A stretch of DNA of 64,000 bases, taken from assembly GCF_963259705.1 (NCBI RefSeq), contig NC_081844.1, positions 104,372,671-104,436,670 on the forward strand. Reading direction: 5' to 3'. This document shows positions 48,816-60,900 of the stretch, piece after piece. Made by a program: the position numbers and the translations under genes. Origin of the DNA: Myotis daubentonii (Eukaryota; Chordata; Mammalia; Chiroptera; Vespertilionidae). Numbering within the stretch: position 1 is the stretch's first letter; the number at the start of each line of letters is the position of its first letter. A model generated the notes under the pieces. It saw only the letters and a program-made list of their open reading frames with translations, was not told where the DNA came from and ran no database searches.

Positions 48816-49559
48816 TGAACGAGAGCTAATGTTTTGGCTTCCGTGGACATTGCTGGCTGGTTCCAGTTTTTCTTTGGTAAATTTTAACCCAGGACTCTCA
48901 AGAGAATTAAATGAGATAATGCATTTGAAGCTCTGTGCCTGGCAAATGGTAAATCCTCAGTAAGTATAAATTATTTTAACAGTTAGCAGCTGGCCCCATC
49001 ATGTACAGGCTTTGGAAAGGGCTTACATTTCAAAGCAGTAACTGCCAGCCCTGCGAAATGTAGGCTGCTATTCTTCTCTTCTAAACCCCTATATCTCCTC
49101 TTTTATCTACATTCTTAATGACCTTGCTTCCTAATTCACAGATCAGTTGAAGTGGTTAGAAGGACACTTATTATATTTATCATTATATTTACACCATTAT
49201 ATTTACATACTTATCAATGTCTGTAACTATAGACTTCGCTTTCCCATACTTTAGATGAAATATTCATGCTTCTGTCTAAAATCAGTTCCTGTGCATTAGA
49301 CCTCATTCTCTTTATTCATCACTTCAGCAGTTCTCCATGTCTTCTGTATTATCACTTTTTCTTCTCTCCTGGATCTATCAAATAGCATAGAAGCATACTG
49401 TTAAATTTTTCTTAAAATTTCTTATTTTAATAAATTTTTCTTAAAATTTTTGTCTTTAAAATAAAATACGTTTGATTTTTGCTTTCCCTCCAGCCCCTGC
49501 CCCATTTATCTGTTCTCCTTTGCCGCAAAACTGTACATACTGTCTCCTGTTCTTCTACC

Positions 49560-50835
49560 ATTCTTTGTCCAACTCATTCCAGTCAGGCTTTTGCCCCATC
49601 TCTCTACCAGAACTGCTCTTAGGGTCATGATGACCTCTGTGAATTCAAATCCATTGGCCGATTCTCAGTTCTTCCCTCATTTGACTTGGCATTTGATAGA
49701 ATTGGTCACATGTACCTCCTTAATACACTTTTGTTTATTGGCTTCCAGGACAGCACATGATCTTGGTTTTATTCTTCCTCACTGGTCATACCTGAGTATA
49801 CTTTTCTCTCTTCTTTCCTGTCTCTTACCAGGGCTTATTCCTTGGCTCTCTTCTCTTTAATTATGCTCATACTCTGGTGATATCAAGGTTCAAGGATTTA
49901 TGCTAATAACTCCCAAATTTATATCTTCAGCCCAGATCCCTCTTCTACTCATGTAGGCAACTGCTTACTTGACATATTTCATTAAATAACACTTAAGCCC
50001 CTGATTTTCTTACTCACAGTTTTTAATGCATCAACTGATGGCAAATCTATTTTACTAGGTGCTCAGGCCAGAAGCCTTGCAGGCATTTTTGACTTCTCTC
50101 TTTTTCCCACATCCCACATTTCATTTGTCAGAAAATCATGTTGGCTTTACCTTCAAACTATATGCAGAATTTGACCATTTCTCACCTCCTATGTGGCCAC
50201 CCTGGTGTGAGCAGTCACACCAGGTCTTTCTGTATCCAGCTTGCTCCCCTCCAAACTGTTCAACATAGCAGCCAAATGACCCTTTTAAATATATCAGATC
50301 TCTATTCCAGACTTTTCAATGACTCTCCATTTCCCCAGAGTAGAAACCCAAGTCCTTACAATGGCCTGATCCTACCTATTTTTCTGCTATTGAGTCTTCT
50401 GATCTAAACTCTATCTTGTTCATTCTTTGGGCTTCCTTCCGTCTTAGGTGCTATCCCTCTGCCTGGACCATTCTTTTTCTAAATAGGTACACTGGTAGTT
50501 CTCCGCAAGGGCGCTTTGCTCAGAAGTCACCTGAGGGCCTCCTCCCACTCCAATACTTATTTCAACTTTCATCCTTGCAACAACACATCCACCTCTTGTA
50601 AATTCCCTTATTGTGTTTTTTCCCCATTGCTACTTTCTAATTACTATGTTTTTATAATTAATTAGTTCTAATTAATTATACTATGAAGGCAGATATAATA
50701 TGATATATTGTCTTCTCCCACTGGAAAGTAAGCTTCATGAAAGAAACACTTTTTTTTGTCCATTTGACCTCTAATGTATCTGAAGTGTCCAGAATGGAGC
50801 CCAGCATGTAAGGGATTCAAACAATATTTGGCTAC
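49560..50835 (+). mobile_element. LINE-2 fragment with reverse-transcriptase remnant
   Basis: Sense L2. Around 49898 one frame reads YANNSQIYIFSPDPSSTHVG, a decayed form of the L2 reverse-transcriptase YADD box region. The 3' part (GTCCTTACAATGGCCTGATC, CCCTCTGCCTGGACCATTCT) follows. Many stops; a fossil, not a gene. Confidence 0.7.
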
Positions 50836-51465
50836 ATTGACTGGAGAGATCAGGGAACACCTTAATAATGACGTGTTGCTCTTTCAAGGCAGCTGAATTT
50901 GAGTCTGGCCTAAGAGGCTGACACCAATTTGGAAAGGATGTTAAGTAAGGTTGAGTTAAAGTGGGATGTTTCTATATATATTTAAGTCTTTGCTTGAAAA
51001 TCTAAAAGGACAGCAATGCTCTTTAATTATGCTGAACATGGTTTCTGTTTGCATGCCTTCTTTCAAATAACTAGGAAGATACTAGTGAGTCTGTTTTCAA
51101 TAAAGCATATTTAATGTGGCAAATCTGATTTGTGCAGGAAGTTAACACTGTTGTGAAAAATTGTGAACATGATATTCTTACAATACCTGTACATATGTTT
51201 ATTAGAGTAGTTTCTTTATTTCTTTCATTCTTGTCTTATCTTGATTGCCTGTATAAAGATATAATTATGAGACCCACCTTTTCTTAGCATTTAAGAAAAC
51301 TTAGCACACAACAATTAAATAGTTTCCTGATACAGCAATTCTTAGAAGCAAAATTAAATATATTCACCATTTTTTGCTGTTTGATTCGGTCTCAAATCAG
51401 GTAATAAAATCTTGAGACATTCTTAGAACAAGACTGCAAATGTGACCACTTAAGTCAGGAAGAGC

Positions 51466-51672
51466 CCAGCTGATGTGGCTCAGTGATTGAGCCTCAACCT
51501 TTGAACCAGGAGGTCATCTTCGATTCCTGGTCACATGCCTGGGTTGTAGGCTCAATCCCCAGTGTGGGGCGTGCAGGAGGTAGGCCATTGAAGATTCTAT
51601 CGATGATGTTTCTCTCTCTCTCTCTTTCTCTCCCTTCCTCTCTGAAATCAATAAAAATAAAATTTTTTTTTA
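51466..51672 (+). mobile_element. Ves SINE
   Basis: Sense Ves (CAGCTGATGTGGCTCAGTGA head, AATCAATAAAAATAAAAT tail) with AAGTCAGGAAGA-like duplications on both sides, about 150 bp before SPDL1 exon 2. Confidence 0.92.
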
Positions 51673-51808
51673 AAGTCAGGAAGAAAATCTTTAGTACTGT
51701 GTTTTTATATGGCAGTGGTATTGAAATATATATGTAACTATATTTTTAAATTTTTATTATATGGAGTTTTTGTTTAAGCTTAAGTATTTTTATTTTCTCT
51801 ATTTACAG

Positions 51809-51987
51809 TAGACTAAAAACAGGAAAACATGGAGGCAGATATAATCGCAGATCTTCGACGCAAGCTCAAAGAGGCTGAAGAAGAGCGACTAAAAGCTGCA
51901 CAATATGGTTTACAACTAGTGGAGAGCCAAAATGAATTGCAGGCACAATTAGATAAATGTAGGAATGAAATGGTGACCGTAACTGAG
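51809..51987 (+). CDS. SPDL1: SPDL1 exon 2 (start codon exon)
   Basis: The acceptor is a pyrimidine-rich tract ending TTTACAG at 51808, and the donor is GAG followed by GTAGGA. Twenty nt of 5' UTR precede the ATG at 51829. The exon encodes residues 1-53 and contains the complete CC1 box, which in Spindly and related adaptors (the BICD family) contacts the dynein light intermediate chain. It ends in phase 0. Confidence 0.95.
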
Positions 51988-54900
51988 GTAGGACTCTAGA
52001 CTCCTCTGTTTATAAGGGTGTACTTAGCTATTGAAAATTTGTGCTGTCTAGCAATTATTGTAAATATTATTTTTATTCTTTTTTGAAGATTTTAGATCTA
52101 GTTCCCACCCACTCCCATCCCCAGTAAAGAGGAATGAACTAAATGAATTCCTAATGTTCTTTCTGACCCAGGGTGTTCTGACTTTAGAAATTAAGTTATG
52201 ATTGCTCTCTTCACCACATATTAGATTTTAGATTCTGTTTTGTCTGTATTGTTTGTAGGTGGCCTCGCTTGTTTCATAGCTTTGGATGACATGTAAATGC
52301 TCTATGACACTGTACCAAGTCTTTAGTTCTTCACTAAAGTCTAGACCAGGGATCCTCAAACTTTTTAAACAGGGGGCAAAAGAAACTATGAACAAATTCC
52401 TATGCACACTGCATATATCTTATTTTGAAGTAAAAAAACAAAACGGGAACAAATACAATATTTGTATTTGCATGTGGCCCGCAGACCGTAGTGCTGGGGG
52501 CCGGTCCATCCTTGCTGTTTCAAGGGACCTGGCATATATGGCATACTGTTCTTAATATGTTTGCTCACCTTCTTGGTTTTAACTATGTGTTTTAACCAAG
52601 GTCACCTCTCTGAGAAAGGTTGTTTCCCCAGGTAGGGATTTTCCCCTGAAGTTAGGGAGGGGATAAAACCCCTTAACTAAGTGCCAGGCGGGTAATTAAT
52701 CACTTTAACTACAAACAATCATGCTTAAGCTACATAATCTTTACTCCCTGGAATGGAGATAAGAAACGCCCTAACCTTTGGAATAGAGATTGATAGGATT
52801 GGAATCAACTGGTATAAATACAGATGTAACAAGACAACAGGACACAGAACCTACACAGAACCTGGAGAGAACATGGCAAAAGATCCTGGACAGAAACTGG
52901 CCTCAGAACCTAGAGACAGAACATGGCAAAAGATCCTGGACAGAAATTGGCCACAGAACCTAGAGACAGAACCTAGGGAGAGAACCTGGCTGAAGAACCT
53001 AGAGATAGGACCTGGCTACAGAACTTGGTTGGAGAACCTAGCCAGAACCTGGCTGAAGAACCTGGCTACAGAATCTGGTGACCGAACCTGGCTGGGGAAC
53101 CTGGGGAACCTGGCTGGAGAACCTAGCAAGAGAACATGGACACAGAACCTGGCTGGAGATCCTAACCAGAACTTTGCTGGAGATCCTGGACAGAACTTGG
53201 CTGGAGATCCTGGATAGAACCTGGCAGGAGAACCTCTCTATGCTGATCAACAGAACCTGGCTGAAGAACCCAACTATGCTGATCAACTGAATGCTGCCTC
53301 TGTGTCCTTCCTTCTTCTCTGACTCCGTCCACACCTTTGGGGAACCCTGGACCTGCTGGGGTTGGACCCCAGCACCGTAGTTTGAGGACCCCTGGTCTAG
53401 ACTGTATACTCAATTGCCTGCTAATGGGCATCTCAAACTTAATATAAACTGAAGAGTTGGTTTTTTCTGCAATTTTCTTTAACTTAATTCAGTAAATGTA
53501 ATAACATTCATCTAGTTGCCTGTGCCAGAAATGTAGTAGTATTACTCAATATTTTTTTTCCCTTCTTTCTCGTATTTAATCCATTAGTAAGTTCCAGGAA
53601 CTTGACCTACAAAACATATAGTTATGCTATTGCCACTCTAGTCCAGACCACCATCCTCTCTCCCTAGGCTAGATTATTACACTAGCCTTCCAACCAGGTT
53701 GCCTGATTCTCTCATTTCTGTTCATACGACTCATTCTTTACTTAGCAGCCAATTGGTCATTGAAGAATATATAAAAGGTCATGTGACAGCCCCTCTACAA
53801 ACATACACTGGCTTCCAATTATATTTACAACAGAATCTGAACTCCTTACCTGCGTTTGCAGATCCCTGTGTGATCTAAGCCCTGCCAACCTTTGACCTTA
53901 TCTCAAACTACTTTCCTTTGTTCTTAACTGTACTAGTCCTGCCTTATGGACTGTACACGAGCTGTTGCCTCCATCTGAGTTGTTCATACCCCACTTGCAT
54001 AGATTGAGTTCCTAACCTTCTGGTTTCTGTAAGATGTCACCTCAGTGGAGATGCCTTTCCCTGACTATATAGGGTGTCCCCCAAAATGCATACACACACT
54101 TTGAATAATTGTAAAGGCAGCATTTATTAAAATATATTGTTTTAAAAATTGAGCTATGAGATGTTAAAATGTATATACCTGGTACATTTTTGGGGGACAA
54201 CCTTTATATTGTAAAGCTTTCATCATTCACTCTCTTAATTCTCTGTAGTGCTAATTACCTCCAGAGTAAAAGCACCATGAAAGAGGACATTTTATCTGTC
54301 TTGTTCACTGTTTCGTTTCCAGTGTTTGGCACACATTTATTAGAAAAGGAATAAATCAGTTTTATTTAGTATATGCTCGGTAACATGTAAACTGATCTCA
54401 AATTTTAAATGTAGCAGGTAAAAATAACTAATAGCAACTCTTGTTTTTTAATTTTCTCTTTTTATTTAATTTTATTTCGTCTTACTAAAAAATACTTTTG
54501 TTGATTTTTGAGAGAGAGGAAGGGAGAGGGAGAGAGAAACATTGATGTGAGAATGAAACATTGATCGGCTGCCTCCTGCATGTCCCCTACCAGGGGTGGA
54601 ACCTGCAACCCCAGTATGTGCCCTAATAGGGAATCAAACTGGCAACCTTTCCGTGCACAGGATAGACACCCAACCAAATGGCCACACCAGCCAGAACTTT
54701 TAAATCTTATTTTTTAAAACTTGTTGAAGAAGTTTGAATTGATGGCCCTTTTATCTTTAAGCTTTCTTATCAGTAAGCAAAAGTCCAATTAAGTACTCCT
54801 TTCATCTCAACACTGTATTAATTCAAAGAGTCATTTGTGAACATTCCTTAGAGAACTACATTCTAAAAAGTAAGGGCTGACTTAGTATTTCACTTTACCC

Positions 54901-57900
54901 TTAGTCCACTGTTTCTTCATTTTGTTCAGAGCCACAAGTAGAGCATATCATTATCAAACCAAGTAATCCTCACAAGGAAAACTTAAGTGGTATTAAAATT
55001 TTTTTTTCCTAGCAGAAATTACTTAACACACTGATATGCCATGGTATACTTCTTACTTCCTTGACAAGGTTTCAAAGCAATTACCATATCCCTAGAATGT
55101 ACTTGAATATAGCCTCAAAATACTCCTTAGGGAGATTTTAATTTTTTAAGATTGATTAGCTACAAAGTTATTCCAGATTTAACATGTGGTTGTTGCTTAG
55201 AAAGCAGCAAGTGTGTAAAGCAGACATGAAACAGTTGAAGGTGAGAACTGCTTATATGTGATGGCTTTGTTATTTTTATGCAATTGAATTGTAATTGAAT
55301 CTGCTTTCAGAATTATGAGCAAGAAAAATATACTCTTCAGAGAGAAGTTGAGCTCAAGAGTCGAATGTTAGAAAGTTTGAGTTCTGAATGTGAAGCTATT
55401 AAACAAGATCAAAAAATACACCTGGAGAAATTAGAAGAACAACTGAGCAGGACCCATGGACAGGAAGTGAATGAACTAAAAAACAAGGTTTGGATATCTA
55501 TGTATTTCAGAAGAAAAATGTTCCATGCTTATGCAGCAATCTGTAAACTTTAGGTGATTAAGATTTTTCTTAATACCATCTATGCAAAATAGCTGAGATC
55601 AAGAAGAGCTCTATGTTAATATGAGGCATGGGAACACTGTGAAACAAGAGTTTACCTAAGGAATTTGTATAAATAACATTCTATTAGTTAAATACAATTA
55701 TTTAATTTTTGTAACTAGATATTTGTTACAGAGTTTTGGTTTAGTGACCAGCATGACCCTTTTTGCTTATAGTGGATATTATGGCAGCCCTCCTACAGAA
55801 AGACTAGTCCCCTAGTTTTCACTACAATTAGTGACACACTCTATAATTCTACAACAGTTTCTTATAAATGTGTGTACATCAGAATTGATACTTTATAGTT
55901 TCTTTATTGAAGATAAACTAACATATGATTCCGTTTTTATAACAACTTCATAAGGGGGGGTACCATTATTACCTGCATATAACAGTTGAGAAAACCATTG
56001 TTTAAGCCTACAGAGTAAGTTGGACAAAATTACAGAGCTAGAAAGTATCAGTCAAGATTTGAACTGAAGCTGATTCCCAAGCCAGTGTTGCTGCACTTAG
56101 TCTAACGGCATGTAATACTGGTTCTATTCCAAGCATAAATACAGAGTAAATGCTTGTTCAGTGAGTGTCCATTCCCTTTTGACACCCCATCTGCAGAGTG
56201 CCCTCAGGTTACTTGTAAAGAATCCAGAACTTTTATGATGGCTTCTCTTTGTATAGTCCATATTTTTCAAAATCCTCTCCAGTAAAACTTGTGTGACTTT
56301 TGTCCTGATTTCTCAGAAGTCTGTTTTCTAATTTTCAGTGTTTTGTGTGGCATCTTTTAAGGTTTTTCTCTATTTGTGTACTATCTATACTATTACTTAA
56401 TTTCTCATTAAATTCCTTTTAAAATATTTTCTCATTTTAAAGTAATAATATCAGTAAAATGGCATGTTTTAACTGGTAAGGTTTTTTTCTAATATGCAAC
56501 ACAAACATAACTATCAAAATATACTTTTGTGTAATGCTTAGAATCATCTCACATTCCACTCTGGCAAATAGTAATCCAGCTTGTCTGGAGCTAATCTTAG
56601 TTGAAACACCAATGACTGATAATGGTGCTTTTTCTCCCCACTCCTGTTTTCATTTTAGCGGTATTTTTCATTATCTGCCCTAAACAAAAAAGTAATCTAG
56701 AAAATATTCAGAGATTGAGGCAAGGCCAATTATAGAGATGGCTTTTTGGTGGAGCAAATACTAAATCAGTCAAAAAATATTTTCAGTCTTACTGAAGTTC
56801 TCAAATCACTTGCCATAAATGTGGAGTTTTATTTGTGATCTTTCATTTATTTCCCACATGTAACCTATCAACAAGTTCTAAGAATTTGACTTAAAAAACA
56901 TCCATGTATACCACTGCAGCTCTAGTTCAGGTCACCATCATCTCTCTCCTAATTACTATGCTATCCCGCGTCTTTCACTGCTGTTTATACCATTCATTCT
57001 TCACACAGCACCAATGCTATCAGGAATCCAGACCTACCCTGATTACTTATACAGACTTATTTGTATGTTTATAAAACAAGGCATGTCACTATCTTAAAAG
57101 ACGCCTAACCTTGGCCAAATATGAAGCCTCAACAGTCTCATCATGCAGTAAGTTTGAGTCAGTCAGTGATGTTTTTCAGAAAGATGGCCATGTTTTCACA
57201 TAAATCATTTAGTTGAAATTTTTATTTTACATTCTGAAAGTAGAAAAGGGAAAACAAATCAAGCTAAGAGGCTGTGATTTTTTTAAATAGAAAATATATT
57301 TTAAAAATACATTCTAAGAATGTTGAAACCCTATTGACGATAATTCAATATAGATGATAATCATAACCCTGAACGATAAGTAAAAGCTTTTTATTGATAA
57401 CAGGAACCCTTTAGTGAATGCTAGGCATGGTGCTACCGTTTTTCCTATGCAATCTCAGTTGAGAGTTGTGATGGTAGGTACATCATTTACCAGTGTTACA
57501 TACGAGGAATGAAACTGACACAAGTTAAACCAGACCTGACCCTAACACTTCACCCTTCTGCTCTAAATGTTCCCTGTAAAGCTATGTATCCTTAGTCCTC
57601 CAAGATTTGGAACTATGTGACACTTTAGAAAGTTATTAAATAGTTCTGTTTAGGTCGACTATCTTCCAAAGTAGTTATCCTACAGGTACAAGGACAATTT
57701 GTACTGCAGTGGTATGTTCTGATGATCTTCATTTACCTTTTGATTGAGATTGTTTTGTGTTTTTTTTTAACTTCAGCTAGAGAAACTAAAAGCGGAATTA
57801 GATGAAGCTAGGCTTAGTGAAAAGCAGCTGAAGCACAAAGTAGATCATCAGAAGGAGCTCCTCTCTTGTAAATCAGAGGAAATGCGGGTAATGTCTGAAC

Positions 57901-60900
57901 GTGTGCATGAAAGCATGTCTTCAGAGGTGCTGGCTCTTCAAATTGAACTGACAGAAATGGAAAGTATGAAGGTAATTTTTATGGCACATATGTTCTCAGG
58001 TTTTCTTCCCCTTTTTTGCACATATTTTACATGTTTTTGTAATAATCCTTATGAGCTAGTTTTAAGGCTGAATTATTTTTTGGCCTTTTATCTAACTAAA
58101 GAAGTGTTTTACAGAGTTTTTAGGGAGATTAGTTCAAGCATAATAAAGCTTTACATTAAGTGATTATATAAGGCAGACTTTATTAATGAAACCTCTGGAA
58201 GAATTTAGAGACATTTACTCTGATCCTAGTTTGTATCATTTAAAAAAACCCCAATATGAAATGTTGGTCCTGTGGAAGTTAATATGCATATGAACGTAGT
58301 TTTTTCATTGCAGGCTAAGGATAATTAAAATTTAAAGCCTTAAATTCATAGGAAAGAAACATAGTCTCTAGAGCCTTTTTTTGTTCTCTGCTGAAAAATT
58401 TATTATTTCGTTATGCACGTTATAAAACCTTTAACTAGTTCTTTAGTTTTAGGTGTGAATCATTGCTGATAGATAAACTGAGCGGCTGCTAAATAAAAGA
58501 TTATTCAAGAGTTTCCTCTTTATCAATTCCTATTGAATAGACCACCCTCAAGGAAGAAGTGAATGAACTGCAGTACAAACTAGAACAACTAGAACTTCTT
58601 AATTCTAATCTAATGCGCCAGGTCGACCGGCTTACAGAAGAAAAAGAGGAGCGAGAGAAAGAAGCGGTTTCTTATTATAATGCCTTAGAGGTATTATGAT
58701 TGCAGTAACATCTTTTCCAATTCATAATAAGTTGTTTTCTTGCCAATCTAATCTCTATTAGGTAAGTTGTTTTCTTTTTAATTTAGAAAGCTCGTGTAGC
58801 AAATCAAGATCTTCAAGTGCAATTAGACCAAGCACTCCAGCAAGCCCTGGACCCCAATAGTAAAGGCAACTCTTTGTTTGCAGAGGTACTTACAAACATT
58901 CCATTGATTAAATTGGCATTTCACTTAATACAAGCATAATTGCACATGTTAATATTTTCTAGGTGGAAGATCGAAGGGCAGCAATGGAACGAAGGTTTAT
59001 CAGCATGAAAGTCAAGTATCAGTCACTAATGAAGCAAAATGCATTTAATAGAGAACAGATGCAAAGAATGAAGGTATGGAATTATCACCTTTAAAGGTTT
59101 ATTAAACCTTTTCTGTATCAGCTTTACATGTACAGATACATCAAAGAAAGCATCTTTTCCTTCAATAAGTATACTTACAAAGTTATTTTTAGAACTGCAT
59201 GATTTTAGAAAATCAGTATTTTTAAATTGAGCAAAAGATCCATTTATATTTTTAAAAATCCTATAGTAAAGATTTAGTTGTATATTTAGTACCCATTGGT
59301 TGTTTGATTTTGTAATAGTTACTCACTAGCCTTACCAGAGAGGTATAAATCTTTCTTTGTGGAGTGGAAAAGGAGACTTACATGATTTTATTTCTTGCTG
59401 TTGGTTTGGTGTCTTTTTTAGCATAGTCCTGAGATTTCTGCTTCAACTAAAAGTAGTTCTCTCATCCTTTAGTTCTCCCCCAAAAGCTTATATATAGGGT
59501 AAAATTTGAATTGCCTTTCCTTACAATTCCTCAAGTCAAGCATATAGGCCCTTTTAAATTTAAGGGTTTGTTAGTCATCATATTAGGCAAATAAGTGGTA
59601 ATAGGAAAACATAGAGAAGTTGGAAAGATTTCAGTATTATACCAGCCTTAGAGTCCCAACCCCTGATCTGTATGTCTAACTCAGCTAAGATAGTAATTCA
59701 AAGACTGGAAGGCTTCCTGCCTTTTGTTTAGGATAATGAGATCTACCAATGAAATAGGAAACCTTGATTAAACCTTGGTGTTTGAAAAACTTGGGATTGA
59801 ATCCTCATTCTGTCACTTGCTAGCTGTGTGACCTTGGTCAAGTATTTTTACTTTTCAGAACATCAGTAATCTAATCTGTAAAATAGAGATAATAGAATCT
59901 GCCTCCTAGAATTGTCCTGGAGTTAAATGAAAGCATAGAAAAATTCTTACATGAGGCTTGGCAAATAAGGAAGTGCTACTTAATAAACAACAGCCTTTGC
60001 TTTTATTTCTAAGACTTTTGACTCTGCTGCCTGGTTTACTGAGGCTCTCCACTTTCTGATTTCTTTGTAAATTTTCTCACATTTGCTCTTTGTTTTTCTT
60101 TCAGTATTTGTTGAGCTCCTGCTATTAACCACCCAACATTCCAATGATATCCCAAACTATCTTGAGATTGTAGATCTTCTTAGGCTAAGTGCATCTAGCC
60201 TCCAGTCTGAAGCAGGAACAAAAAGTGGCTTCTTTAAAATGTTACAAGTCATCTTTCTCTCTTCCTTGTAACTATTCCTGCTCTCTCATATCATTGCTTA
60301 CTTTACTCAAAATTGTATTTAAAATAATTGGCACTTTTCAGAACTTCAGAAATATATGAAGGGAGAAAGAAATGTTAGGTACAGATTTTAGCTAATTTCC
60401 TTTCAATTGCTATGCAACTCTAGGTTTACGTGAGGTCATAATTAGATAAGTTAATTCTTCTCTTAAAAAATAAATTTATATTTATATTGAACTAGGGGCC
60501 CGGTGCACGAAATTCATGCACTGGGTGTGTGTGTGGGGGGGGAGTGTCCCTCAGCCCAGCCTGCCCCCTCTCACATACTGGGAGCCCTCAGGCGTTGACC
60601 CCCATCACCCTCCAATCGCAGGATCAGCCCCTTGCCCAGGCCTGACGCCTCTGACAGAGGCATCAGGCCTGGGCAGGGGACCCTCATTTCCCCCCATCAC
60701 TGGTTCTGCCCCCAGCCCATGCCTGATGCCTCTGGCCCAGGCATCAGGCCTGGGCAGGGGACCCCCAGACCCCTCCAATTGCTGGCTCTGCCCCTTGCCC
60801 AGGCCTGATGCCTCAGCCAGAGGCGTAGACCCCCATCACCCTCTGATCACCTGATTGGCCCCTTGCCCAGGCCTGACGCCTCTGCCAGAGGTGTCAGGCT

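Larger units (their letters stand above)
47369..51808 (+). other. SPDL1: SPDL1 intron 1 with MIR, L2 and Ves elements
   Basis: Contains MIR fragments (48070-48240 minus, 48300-48485 plus, 48890-48975 plus), L2 fragments and a Ves SINE. The CpG island extends about 350 bp into it. No further coding exon was recognised. Confidence 0.7.

Noticed and set aside
49560..50835. Possible coding gene with reverse-transcriptase signature
   Set aside because: The YANN region and surroundings are a decayed LINE-2 with many stops and no intact ORF.
52753..53217. 154-codon open frame with repeated RTWLENLA-like motifs
   Set aside because: It lies wholly within the LTR and translates the 20-bp-unit array. 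The same type of frame appears in each LTR copy (for example 19219-19530 and 44883-45398) without conserved coding constraint.
52846..53285. CRISPR-like regular short repeats
   Set aside because: Contiguous degenerate tandem units without unique spacers, in a vertebrate LTR.
58886..58962. Retained intron or sequencing gap between SPDL1 exons 6 and 7
   Set aside because: The 77-bp intron has normal GT and AG ends, and removal restores the exact Spindly motif.
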